Shown in pieces: positions 53,497 through 61,173 of a stretch of DNA of 64,000 nt; within the stretch, counting starts at the first letter, position 1; each line of letters opens with the position of its first letter. The stretch comes from Proteiniphilum acetatigenes DSM 18083 (lineage in GTDB: Bacteria > Bacteroidota > Bacteroidia > Bacteroidales > Dysgonomonadaceae): assembly GCF_000380985.1 (NCBI RefSeq), contig NZ_KB905693.1, positions 433,545-497,544 on the forward strand. Reading direction: 5' to 3'. The notes under the pieces were generated by a model. That model was given only the letters and a program-made list of their open reading frames with translations, was not told the DNA's origin and ran no database searches. Both the position numbers and the translations under genes were made by a program.

Positions 53497-54057
53497 ATGA
53501 AATATTTGATTGCGGGATTGGGCAATATCGGACCCGATTATGAGCAAACCCGCCACAATATTGGATTTATGGTATTGGACGCTTTTGCTAAAGCGTCCAA
53601 TGTTGTTTTTGAGGACAGGCGATACGGTTTTGTCGCTGAGATGCGGCTTAGAAACAAATCGCTTATCCTGCTCAAGCCTTCTACCTTTATGAATCTGAGC
53701 GGGAATGCTATCCGCTACTGGTTGCAGAAGGAAAAGATCGAAACCCAGAATCTACTGGTGGTGGTTGATGATCTGGCTTTACCTTTCGGTACATTACGAA
53801 TGAAATCGAAGGGGAGTGATGCAGGCCATAATGGTTTAAAGCATATCCAGGATCTGATAGGGCAGAATTATCCACGGCTCAGGTTCGGGATCGGAGATAA
53901 TTTTCCGCGGGGAGGACAGATTAATTATGTGCTGGACCGGTTTTCGGAAGAAGAACAGCGACTGTTGCCCGAACGGATCGATATGGCAGTAGATATGATC
54001 CGCAGCTTTTGTCTGGCGGGTATTCATGTTACAATGAATCAGTATAATAACCGGTAG
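53497..54057 (+). CDS. pth: Peptidyl-tRNA hydrolase
   Basis: The 186-residue product begins [31 protein letters not shown], with the conserved Asn and catalytic His (TRHN). It continues with [47 protein letters not shown] and RLRFGIGD. It releases tRNA from dropped-off peptidyl-tRNA. The length is normal. It follows rplY and precedes an S4-domain gene on the same strand. Confidence 0.98.
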   Translation: MKYLIAGLGNIGPDYEQTRHNIGFMVLDAFAKASNVVFEDRRYGFVAEMRLRNKSLILLKPSTFMNLSGNAIRYWLQKEKIETQNLLVVVDDLALPFGTLRMKSKGSDAGHNGLKHIQDLIGQNYPRLRFGIGDNFPRGGQINYVLDRFSEEEQRLLPERIDMAVDMIRSFCLAGIHVTMNQYNNR

Positions 54058-54144
54058 ACCCTGCCTGTATGAGCAGGCTTGCTGCTGTGAATTTTCCCCG
54101 TCTGATGATAGTCTTTGTTCTGTTAATCTACTAATCTGAAAGAA

Positions 54145-54543
54145 ATGGATGAAATAAGGATAGATAAATGGTTATGGGCAGTGCGTATCTTTAAGACACG
54201 TACTGCCGCTTCTGAAGCCTGCAAGAAAGGACGGGTGATGATCGGTAAGGTTGCTGTAAAACCTTCAAGAAATATCAGGGCAGGGGAGATAATTGAAGTG
54301 CGAAAACCGCCGGTCACTTTTTCATTCAAAGTGCTGGAATTGACCGACAAACGCATGGGTGCAGCCAAAGTGCCCGAGTTCATGGAAAACGTGACCCCTC
54401 CCGATCAATACGAACTGCTGGAGTTGAACCGGATCAGCGGATTTGTCGACAGGCAAAGGGGGGCCGGCCGGCCTACCAAGAAAGAGCGGCGTGACCTGGA
54501 GCAGTTTACCGACTCCTTCGATTTTGACGAATCTGATTTTTAA
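54145..54543 (+). CDS. S4-domain RNA-binding protein (Hsp15-like)
   Basis: The 132-residue product begins MDEIRIDKWLWAVRIFKTRTAASEACKKGRVMIGKVAVKPS, the S4 RNA-binding domain in the arrangement of HslR/Hsp15, which binds stalled 50S subunits carrying nascent chains. The C-terminus is basic then acidic (GRPTKKERRDLEQF; DFDESDF). It lies between pth and maf on the same strand. Confidence 0.92.
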   Translation: MDEIRIDKWLWAVRIFKTRTAASEACKKGRVMIGKVAVKPSRNIRAGEIIEVRKPPVTFSFKVLELTDKRMGAAKVPEFMENVTPPDQYELLELNRISGFVDRQRGAGRPTKKERRDLEQFTDSFDFDESDF

Positions 54544-54574
54544 AACAAGTTTGACCTATAAAGATTTAGTAGTT

Positions 54575-55156
54575 ATGACTTTTTTTTCAAATAAATATCA
54601 CCTCATCCTCGCTTCCAATTCTCCGCGGAGAAAAGAGTTACTTTCTGGAATTGACGTGGAATATGAAGTACTGGCTTTACCGGATATTGACGAGTCGTAT
54701 CCCGACGATCTTCCTCATGAGGAAATCCCGGAGTTCCTGGCAAAGAAGAAAGCATTGGCTTATATTTCACTGCTGCAGGATGATACATTGCTTATTACGG
54801 CTGATACCGTCGTACTGTTACATGACCGGATTTTGGGTAAACCATTGGATAAAGCGGATGCAAAGCGGATGTTGAAAGAGCTTTCCGGTGAGACGCACCG
54901 TGTGGTTACGGGAGTTTGCCTGACCTCGAAACAAAAACAGGTCTGTTTCTCGGATACCGCCCATGTTACATTCGGACTGCTGACGGACGAAGAGATCGAT
55001 TATTACGTGGAGAAATACAATCCGTCGGACAAGGCTGGAGCCTATGGTGTACAGGAATGGATCGGTTATGTGGGTGTAAGGAGAATAGAGGGTTCCTATT
55101 TCAACGTGATGGGATTACCCATTTTCAAGGTATACCGGGAATTGAGACGGTTTTAG
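54575..55156 (+). CDS. maf: Maf-family nucleoside triphosphate pyrophosphatase
   Basis: The 193-residue product shows the Maf signature LILASNSPRRKELLSGI at the N-terminus, LLITADTVVLLHDRILGKPLDKADAKRMLKELSGETHRVVTGV in the middle and YNPSDKAGAYGVQEWIG near the end. Maf enzymes hydrolyse dTTP/UTP or modified nucleotides. I chose the ATG at 54575; upstream in-frame codons overlap the S4-domain gene. The gap to that gene is 31 nt. Confidence 0.95.
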   Translation: MTFFSNKYHLILASNSPRRKELLSGIDVEYEVLALPDIDESYPDDLPHEEIPEFLAKKKALAYISLLQDDTLLITADTVVLLHDRILGKPLDKADAKRMLKELSGETHRVVTGVCLTSKQKQVCFSDTAHVTFGLLTDEEIDYYVEKYNPSDKAGAYGVQEWIGYVGVRRIEGSYFNVMGLPIFKVYRELRRF

Positions 55157-55367
55157 AAGCCACTTTTTTCCTGTCTGTTAGCATGAGAAAAATAAAAAAA
55201 TGTATCTTTGCGCCCCGGGTACTAATGAGTTAATATGCTAATGAGATGATGTATTGATTTAATAATTGGTAATTATTGTAGGTGTAATCTGCTAATCAGT
55301 AAATCATCAATTTGATAAATCGTCTTGGCTCTTGGTTCCTGACTCTTTTTAATTCATAATATTATAT
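55157..55367 (+). promoter_or_regulatory. Aspartate kinase promoter and repeat-rich 5' leader
   Basis: TATCTTTG (55203-55210) is an exact TAnnTTTG box, giving a leader of about 150 nt before the ATG at 55368. The leader is AT rich with TGCTAATGAG/CTAATCAG-type words like those at 36594-36759. No known lysine riboswitch layout was seen. Confidence 0.55.
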
Positions 55368-56747
55368 ATGCTGACAGTAGAAAAAATCGGGGGTACCTCC
55401 ATGTCTCAATTTCAGGATGTGCTTCAAAACATTATCAAAGGAGATCGCAAGGGAGATGAACTATATAACCGCATCTTTGTGGTTTCGGCCTATAATAACG
55501 TAACTAACTGGTTACTTGAACACAAGAAGACCGGTGAGCCGGGCATTTACAATAAATTCCTGAATGGAGAGGATTATAGTAGCGCATTGGATGCGTTTTG
55601 TCAGCGTTTACTCCTGATCAATGATGGTTTTGCCGATTACGGCCTCGACCTGAAAGAGGCACGCGACTTTATTCGTTTTCGGGTGGATCAGGCCAAAACG
55701 GTGCTTTACAGCCTCGGGAAAGTGTTGGCGTCGGGTTATGTAGATCCGAAAGCGATACATCTGGCTGCGCGCGAAATTCTGGCATCCATAGGAGAAGCTC
55801 ATTCGGGATGGAATTCCGTCAATATTCTTAATAACAACGGTATCAATGCCCGTTTTGTGGATCTGTGCGGGTTTAATGATAATGAATCACTGACCATCGA
55901 TCAACGGATCCATAAAGAGTTCAGTGACATAGATTTCGGTAGTGTACTCTGCATTGCTACAGGATACACCAAAGGGACAGAAGGTATTATGCGTGCTTTT
56001 GACCGGGGTTACAGCGAAGTGACTTTCAGTAAGATCGCTGTCGAGGTAAAAGCAGATGAAGCGGTTATTCACAAGGAATATCATCTTTCGAGTGCAGATC
56101 CCAAGATTGTGGGCGTGGAGAACAGTATTCCCGTGGGACATACCAATTACATTATTGCCGATCAGTTGGCAGATATCGGTATGGAAGCGATCCACCCCAA
56201 GGCGGCGAAACCTTTGGAACTGGCAGGTATCAATATCCGTATAAAAAACACCTTTGAGCCCAACCATCCCGGAACACTTATATCGCGTGATTATATTTCA
56301 CCCGAACCCCGTGTGGAAATCGTTTCCGGTTCGCGAAAAGTGCTTGCCATCGAAGTGCACGACCCGATGATGGTGGGTGAAGTGGGTTTCGACGGGCATC
56401 TCATGCAATATTTTGTGAAGCATGAGGTGAGCTATATTCTGAAATCGACCAACGCAAACTCTATTACAATGGTGGTGTGGGATCATGAGAAGAGCAGGGA
56501 ACTGGTCAAAGTCCTTCAGAAGCAGTTTTATCAGGTTAGAGCAGAGCCGATGGCCATTATCTGTGCCATGGGTTCCAATATTGCACTTCCCGGATTCCTT
56601 TATAGGGCGACGAAAGCATTGTATGAGAAAGGGATCAACGTGGAAAGTTTTGCCCAGTCGCTGATGCAGGTCAATATGCAGTTCGTGATCCAACGTGAAC
56701 GGTATGAAGATGCGGTGATCGCATTGAACGAAGCGTTGTGCAAGTGA
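55368..56747 (+). CDS. Aspartate kinase
   Basis: The 459-residue product begins MLTVEKIGGTSMSQFQ, the amino-acid kinase start with catalytic Lys. It contains RFVDLCGFNDNESLT, CIATGYTKGTEGIMRAFDRGYSEVTFSKIAVEVKADEA, EIHP-type ADIGMEAIHPKAAKPLELAGINIRIKNTF and two ACT-like segments at the end (VEIVSGSRKVLAIEVHDP; EPMAIICAMGSNIA). It phosphorylates aspartate for lysine/threonine/methionine synthesis. The usual GRGGSD-type loop reads GYTKGTEG. It is monofunctional, with no homoserine dehydrogenase domain, and ends at a hairpin terminator. Confidence 0.92.
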   Translation: MLTVEKIGGTSMSQFQDVLQNIIKGDRKGDELYNRIFVVSAYNNVTNWLLEHKKTGEPGIYNKFLNGEDYSSALDAFCQRLLLINDGFADYGLDLKEARDFIRFRVDQAKTVLYSLGKVLASGYVDPKAIHLAAREILASIGEAHSGWNSVNILNNNGINARFVDLCGFNDNESLTIDQRIHKEFSDIDFGSVLCIATGYTKGTEGIMRAFDRGYSEVTFSKIAVEVKADEAVIHKEYHLSSADPKIVGVENSIPVGHTNYIIADQLADIGMEAIHPKAAKPLELAGINIRIKNTFEPNHPGTLISRDYISPEPRVEIVSGSRKVLAIEVHDPMMVGEVGFDGHLMQYFVKHEVSYILKSTNANSITMVVWDHEKSRELVKVLQKQFYQVRAEPMAIICAMGSNIALPGFLYRATKALYEKGINVESFAQSLMQVNMQFVIQRERYEDAVIALNEALCK

Positions 56748-56775
56748 AAAATATATATTAAATATTCTTAAATGG

Positions 56776-56796
56776 ACTCTCCGTATATTGGAGAGT
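56776..56796 (+). terminator. Terminator after aspartate kinase
   Basis: ACTCTCC (56776-56782) pairs with GGAGAGT (56790-56796) around a 7-nt loop and is followed by TTATTTTTATATATTT. It lies 28 nt after the stop codon. Confidence 0.75.
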
Positions 56797-56811
56797 TTAT
56801 TTTTATATATT

Positions 56812-56830
56812 TACTTTGTATTTCAAAGTA
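56812..56830 (+). promoter_or_regulatory. Palindromic operator TACTTTG-N5-CAAAGTA
   Basis: The perfect 7-bp palindrome lies 11 nt before the ATG at 56841 of a membrane protein whose operon partner is a winged-helix regulator. It overlaps the likely promoter, so the regulator at 57467 may bind here and control itself. The pairing of site and protein is inference. Confidence 0.55.
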
Positions 56831-56840
56831 CTTTTTAATT

Positions 56841-57470
56841 ATGAAGAATAACGAAGCGGTCGAAGCAGTAAAAGAGATACGGGTAATGATGGAGAAATCA
56901 TCTCGTTTCTTGTCGTTCAGTGGCACATCTGCAATTCTTATCGGTTTATATGCGTTGGCGGGAGCATTTGTAGCCCGTGGCATTATATCACCGGTTAAAG
57001 AGATTCCTGATGAGTATTCTACCCCCGGCTGGATTACCATTGCCCCTCATATTATTCTTGTGGCTCTCATTGTATTCGTATTATCATTGTCTACAATTCT
57101 GTTCTTCTCAGCCCGGAAAGCGAAAAAAATGAATCATTCTTTCATCAATGGTCCGGCTTACCGCACGTTTCTGAACTTTTTCCTGCCCCTCACCGTAGGT
57201 GGAATTTTCTGTGTTGCACTTCTTGTCGAAGGAGATGTAGGAATTATTGCTCCGGTCATGTTGCTGTTTTACGGACTATCGCTCATTAATGCATCAAAGT
57301 ACACGTATGGAAATATTTTCTGGTTGGGATGTAGTGAATTGCTTCTCGGACTGATATGCGCATTCTTTCCCGGAAAGGGACTGTTGTTATGGGCGATCGG
57401 ATTTGGTATCCTGCATATTGTGTATGGTATTTACTTCTATTTTCGCATTGAAAGATATTCTGCAGCATGA
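56841..57470 (+). CDS. Predicted membrane protein paired with a winged-helix regulator
   Basis: The 209-residue product starts MKNNEAVEAVKEIRVMMEKSSRFLSFSG, a short amphipathic cytoplasmic part. About six hydrophobic segments follow (GTSAILIGLYALAGAFVARG; IAPHIILVALIVFVLSLSTILFF; GLLLWAIGFGILHIVYGIYFYF). No enzyme motif is visible. I chose the ATG at 56841; an ATG at 56772 would translate through the terminator and operator. The stop overlaps the regulator start by 4 nt (ATGA), so the two are coupled. The function is unknown. Confidence 0.8.
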   Translation: MKNNEAVEAVKEIRVMMEKSSRFLSFSGTSAILIGLYALAGAFVARGIISPVKEIPDEYSTPGWITIAPHIILVALIVFVLSLSTILFFSARKAKKMNHSFINGPAYRTFLNFFLPLTVGGIFCVALLVEGDVGIIAPVMLLFYGLSLINASKYTYGNIFWLGCSELLLGLICAFFPGKGLLLWAIGFGILHIVYGIYFYFRIERYSAA

Positions 57471-57769
57471 TTGAACATCTGGAAGATATCAATAAAGCAT
57501 TTGAGAGCAAGGTCCGGCTTGGGATTATGTCGGTTCTCATGGTGAATGATGAAATCGATTTTAATTCACTGAAGGAATTGCTGGGAGTGACCGACGGTAA
57601 TCTGGCTAGCCATACCCGGGCACTGGAAAGTCTGGAATACATCGTTGTGAAGAAACAATTTGTCGGCAGAAAGCCTAGGACCACATTCGCTCGAACCGGA
57701 AAAGGAGAGAAGGCGTTTCGGGAACATCTTCAGGCATTGGAATCTTTTTTGAATAAGGTGGAACGGTGA
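57467..57769 (+). CDS. Winged-helix transcriptional regulator
   Basis: The 100-residue product is a single winged helix of the HTH_34/MarR-like type: AFESKVRLGIMSVLMVNDEIDFNSLKELLGVTDGNLASHTRALESLEYIVVKKQFVGRKPRTTFARTGKGEKAFREHL. No ligand domain is present. It overlaps the membrane-protein gene by 4 nt and precedes creD. The TACTTTG palindrome before the operon is its likely target. Similar membrane-protein/regulator/CreD groupings occur in Bacteroidetes. Confidence 0.9.
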   Translation: MIEHLEDINKAFESKVRLGIMSVLMVNDEIDFNSLKELLGVTDGNLASHTRALESLEYIVVKKQFVGRKPRTTFARTGKGEKAFREHLQALESFLNKVER

Positions 57770-57857
57770 GAAGGTGGGACAGTGGAAAGGGAGACAGGGA
57801 AGGACTCAATGCCTCTGGTAATTAGTAAATAATAATTTGTAATTGATAATTGACAAT

Positions 57858-59306
57858 ATGGAAACAATGGATTCTTCAAATCAAATGACACCGTTACCGT
57901 CGGAAGGGAACGGAAATAAAAGGAGTTTTATTGAACGCTATTCTGCAAGTATTAAGCTGGTGATAATTGGATTCTTAACTCTTTTTTTGTTGATTCCGTT
58001 AGGAATGATCCGCGGGCTTATCAATGAGCGAAAATTCACGAAATCCAGTGCAGTTCAGGATATTACTTCAAAATGGAGTGGTGAGCAGATCGTGACCGGA
58101 CCGTGTATCGCTATTCCGTATACTCAGGAGCGGATTATGAACGATAAGCGTGAAATAGTTAGCAGGGATATCCTCTTGTTTCCTGAAACGCTGGATATAC
58201 AAGCTAATGCGGCAGTGGAAAAACGTAAGCGCGGCATTTATGATGCGTCGGTCTATAAATCCGAGATCACTTTGGAGGGTGCTTTTGATATGAGTGAGAT
58301 TGAGAAGGCCGGTATTAAAGAAGAAGATATAAAGTTTGATAAAGCCCGTGTTATCATGGGAATAACCGATCTGAGAGGTATTCGTGAGGTAGTCTCATTA
58401 CAACTTAACGGGAAGACCTTCCTTATGGAACCCGGAATTCCGGTGGAAAATTTATTTACCGGCCCGAATCCGGATATGAATATATATATTCCCGACACAG
58501 AAAAATCGGTGGCAGCACCGAATGTTTTTTCCGGGATCTTTGCAGCGGGGCTGAATGCCCGTCCCGATTCGTCGGCCATAACTGCAATGAGGGATGGAAA
58601 TACACCCTTTTCAGTAACGTTGTATCTGAATGGATCGATGGGATTGTATATTGTGCCGGTGGGAAAAGTGACGACAGCAGCCTTTCAATCAGATTGGTCA
58701 GCACCGAGTTTCGGAGGTGGTTTCCTGCCTTCTGATCATGAGATTGGAGATGAGGGTTTCTCCGCGAATTGGAAGATATTGGATCTTAATCGCAGTTATG
58801 GACAGGTAGTACGTGCCGATGACAGTTCGACAATTAATCTGGTAGCATCATCACTCTTTGGGGTGAAGTTCATTCAATCGGTAGATCAGTACCAGCAGAA
58901 TTTACGGAGTGTAAAATATGGTATACTGATTATTTTACTTACGTTTGTGGTAGTACTTTTTATTGAACTGATCAAGAAGAATCCGGTCAATCCGTTTCAC
59001 TATTTACTTGTCGGATTAGCATTGGTGCTCTTTTATGCGCTGCTCCTCTCCATCTCTGAAATATGGGGATTTAATCTTGCTTACGCCGTGGCGGCTCTCA
59101 TGACTATTATTATGATCACACTTCATATGGGGGCCATCCTTAAGAATCGGAAACAGGGATTGTTGGTCGGGGGATTGTTGGCTTTTCTCTATGTTTTTGT
59201 CTTCCTGTTGATCCGGATGGAAAGCTACTCCCTGTTAGTCGGAAGCTTAGGATTATTTGCTATTCTGGCGGTAATCATGTATTATGCAAGGAAGATAAGA
59301 ATATGA
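57858..59306 (+). CDS. creD: CreD-like inner-membrane protein
   Basis: The 482-residue product has an N-terminal membrane helix (SIKLVIIGFLTLFLLIPLGMIRGLINERK). A large extracytoplasmic domain follows (WSGEQIVTGPCIAIPYTQE; SWSAPSFGGGFLPSDHEI), then about six C-terminal membrane helices (ILIILLTFVVVLFIELIKKNPVNPFHYLLVGLALVLFYALLLSISE). This is the CreD layout; the family is linked to envelope stress and beta-lactam or colicin tolerance. I chose the ATG at 57858 over a TTG five codons upstream. A strong terminator follows. Confidence 0.93.
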   Translation: METMDSSNQMTPLPSEGNGNKRSFIERYSASIKLVIIGFLTLFLLIPLGMIRGLINERKFTKSSAVQDITSKWSGEQIVTGPCIAIPYTQERIMNDKREIVSRDILLFPETLDIQANAAVEKRKRGIYDASVYKSEITLEGAFDMSEIEKAGIKEEDIKFDKARVIMGITDLRGIREVVSLQLNGKTFLMEPGIPVENLFTGPNPDMNIYIPDTEKSVAAPNVFSGIFAAGLNARPDSSAITAMRDGNTPFSVTLYLNGSMGLYIVPVGKVTTAAFQSDWSAPSFGGGFLPSDHEIGDEGFSANWKILDLNRSYGQVVRADDSSTINLVASSLFGVKFIQSVDQYQQNLRSVKYGILIILLTFVVVLFIELIKKNPVNPFHYLLVGLALVLFYALLLSISEIWGFNLAYAVAALMTIIMITLHMGAILKNRKQGLLVGGLLAFLYVFVFLLIRMESYSLLVGSLGLFAILAVIMYYARKIRI

Positions 59307-59341
59307 TTTTTATTAGTGATCTCATATATATACCTTTACAT

Positions 59342-59368
59342 CAACTCTACATTTTGAATGTAGAGTTG
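59342..59368 (+). terminator. Terminator after creD
   Basis: CAACTCTACATT (59342-59353) and AATGTAGAGTTG (59357-59368) pair perfectly over 12 bp and are followed by TTTTTT. It lies 36 nt after the creD stop. Confidence 0.9.
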
Positions 59369-59600
59369 TTTTTTATGATTAACAACTATACATCTGTATT
59401 TTAAAAGTGTTGATAATTAGTGTTATACTATAATAATTAACCATACGTTTCAGTCTTATCCCTTTTGACGTTGTATTACGTATTTTCCCTGATATCGGGG
59501 TGTAGGGACTGAAAAGTTTCGTAACATTGCAGAAAAATTGTTACAAGGTAGCAGTTTTTATTTTAGTTAAAGCCAATTAGCAAATATATTTATTGTACTG
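59369..59600. other. Non-coding stretch with TTTCAGTC/GACTGAAA inverted repeat
   Basis: The AT-rich gap contains TTTCAGTC (59448-59455) and GACTGAAA (59507-59514), a perfect 8-bp inverted repeat 51 nt apart. No gene and no exact -7 box was seen. The next small gene lacks a proper N-terminus, so part of this stretch may be decayed coding sequence. Confidence 0.4.
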
Positions 59601-59957
59601 ATGTTGTTGGCCGTATCGTGTGTGGAAGACAATATGTACAAAGGCCCGGCAAATATAGAAAAAATTGAATATACGCCATCAAAAGTAATGCCCGACGGTG
59701 ATGTTACCGTAACGGCAATCATCACCGATCTGCAGGATGTCACTGCAGCCAAGATCCAGTATAAGGTGAATGGCGGTACGCAGATTGAAGTGGCCATGAC
59801 CAAAGGAAGTGGTGATACTTATACCGGTGTTATCCCGAAACAGGCTGATAAAGGTTCCTATCAGCGTATACCGAATGGCACGGGCACTTGGAAACTTGCG
59901 GCATCCACCAACGGAAGCGCAAATCCGGCTTCAGGAGAAGATATTCCTCAACAATAA
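59601..59957 (+). CDS. Small lipoprotein remnant with Ig-like domain
   Basis: The 118-residue product starts MLLAVSCVEDNMYKGPANIEKIEYTPSK: a lipobox (LAVSC) but almost no signal peptide before it. Upstream in-frame codons (back to a stop at 59568-59570) add hydrophobic residues without an ATG. The body is one Ig-like module (DGDVTVTAIITDLQDVTAAKIQYKVNGG). The last 30 residues (YQRIPNGTGTWKLAASTNGSANPA) resemble the end of lamin-tail-type surface domains, not the Ig module. The gene may be the two ends of a larger surface protein joined by an internal deletion. Whether it is expressed is doubtful. Confidence 0.5.
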   Translation: MLLAVSCVEDNMYKGPANIEKIEYTPSKVMPDGDVTVTAIITDLQDVTAAKIQYKVNGGTQIEVAMTKGSGDTYTGVIPKQADKGSYQRIPNGTGTWKLAASTNGSANPASGEDIPQQ

Positions 59958-59992
59958 TAAAAAAACTGTTTTTTAATATGTAAACCAAACAG

Positions 59993-60037
59993 AAGACCGG
60001 AACGTAACATGCCTGTAAAGGCTGTTTATCCGGTCTT
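59993..60037 (+). terminator. Terminator AAGACCGGA...TCCGGTCTT
   Basis: Perfect 9-bp arms (59993-60001 and 60029-60037) enclose a smaller GCCT/AGGC hairpin, and TTCTTAAGG follows. It lies 36 nt after the small lipoprotein gene. Confidence 0.7.
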
Positions 60038-60082
60038 TCTTAAGGTTTCTTCTGATTTATAATAGTAAATATCAAAGAGTAT

Positions 60083-60379
60083 ATGAGTAAAGAAAAAATG
60101 GAGATTGGAGCAATCTCGAAACCAAGATTTGAATTCCGTTCATTCGGACGTTGTTTTTGTGAAGCGGAAAAAGTGTGGGAGCGCCGCAGCACGGAAACCT
60201 ATATAGTAAGCCGCACGAACGACGTGAACAACACGAAGATCCGCGACGGAAAAATGGATATCAAAACCTACGCACAGACCGTGGATAGATTGGAACAGTG
60301 GAATCCGCTGATGAAAGGCGAGTTTCCCATATCCGCCCAGGTACTGAACAAAGAGGTATTCCCCGCTTTTGCTTCTTAA
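60083..60379 (+). pseudogene. Truncated conserved hypothetical gene
   Basis: The 98-residue frame (MSKEKMEIGAISKPRFEFRSFG to KGEFPISAQVLNKEVFPAFAS) looks like the N-terminal part of a longer cytoplasmic protein. RFEFRSFG, YIVSRTNDVNNTKIRDGKMDIKTY and LEQWNPLMKGEFP are well-formed protein sequence. It stops at TAA and, in the same frame directly after the stop, permease-like sequence begins. This suggests a deletion that removed the 3' end of this gene and the 5' end of the permease. A CYTH-like affinity is a weak guess. Function is unknown. Confidence 0.55.
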
Positions 60380-60382
60380 CAG

Positions 60383-61127
60383 GCGGCCCTTATCGAAATC
60401 GTCTTATCTGCATTTATTTCGGCAACGACGGCAAAAGCGACCATCCTTCTGCCTATCTTTATGGTTATTGCCGCCATTTACGGCGCTTCAGGAGGAAAGC
60501 GTAATAACTTCGGACGGAACCTGGTGCTTCAGAATCTGTTCCAGATCAATATTGGCGCGTCGGGATTCATTACCGGTTCAGGGGCGAATCTACTGGCCGG
60601 AGCGCTTATTGCCGGGAATAGGGATTGTGAAATGGAACGACGTGGATATTCCCTGGCACCTGTTGCTTTTCTCGGTAGGTGCTTATACGCTTGGAGCCGG
60701 GTTGGACGTTACAAATTTACCCGGAACAATGATCGATGCCGTCTTTACCCACGTGGGTATTACGGAAACTACGCCGTACTGGGTATTGTTTGTCATACTC
60801 ACAGGCGCCATGATGTTCTCGGCTTTGATCTTTCAAAGTAAAACGATGCGAACGCTTATCTTTGTCCCGATTGCGATAGGTGTGGCACAACGGTTTAATT
60901 TTCCGATACTGAGTCTGGCGTTTCCCGTAGCGCTGCTGATCGAGCATGTTTATGTATTACCGTTCAACAGTAAGCCGGCTGCGTTGTTATATACAGCAGA
61001 CCAGTATAGTTGGAGCGATACTTTCAGGTTCGGGATAACGATGATGGTGATCAGTTGGACGTTAATTATGGTATGGGGTGAAACGGTACTCAGATGGTTG
61101 GGATATACCAACGGACTGTTCTTCTGA
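60383..61127 (+). pseudogene. SLC13/DASS-type anion permease remnant
   Basis: Two overlapping frames give permease sequence. The first, open from 60383, reads ALIEIVLSAFISATTAKATILLPIFMVIAAIYG and GFITGSGANLLAGALIAG up to about 60618. The second continues IGIVKWNDVDIPWHLLLFSVGAYTLGAG to TGAMMFSALIFQSKTMRTLIFVPIAIG and ends VLRWLGYTNGLFF at 61127. SATTAKATI and the S-G-A-N motif fit sodium/dicarboxylate/sulfate carriers. About half of a normal 450-500-residue protein remains. It has no start codon, one frame change and probable internal loss, so it should be inactive. Confidence 0.75.
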
Positions 61128-61173
61128 TTGTAAGTGTTTTGCCGATACGAAAAAAAGGAGAGAAGGATAAAAA

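Noticed and set aside
54063-54078. GCCTG-TATGAG-CAGGC hairpin after pth as terminator
   Set aside because: The stem is 5 bp and no U-run follows; the downstream genes are co-directional.
55157-55367. Lysine riboswitch in the aspartate kinase leader
   Set aside because: The leader is repeat-like and AT rich; no conserved multi-helix layout could be traced.
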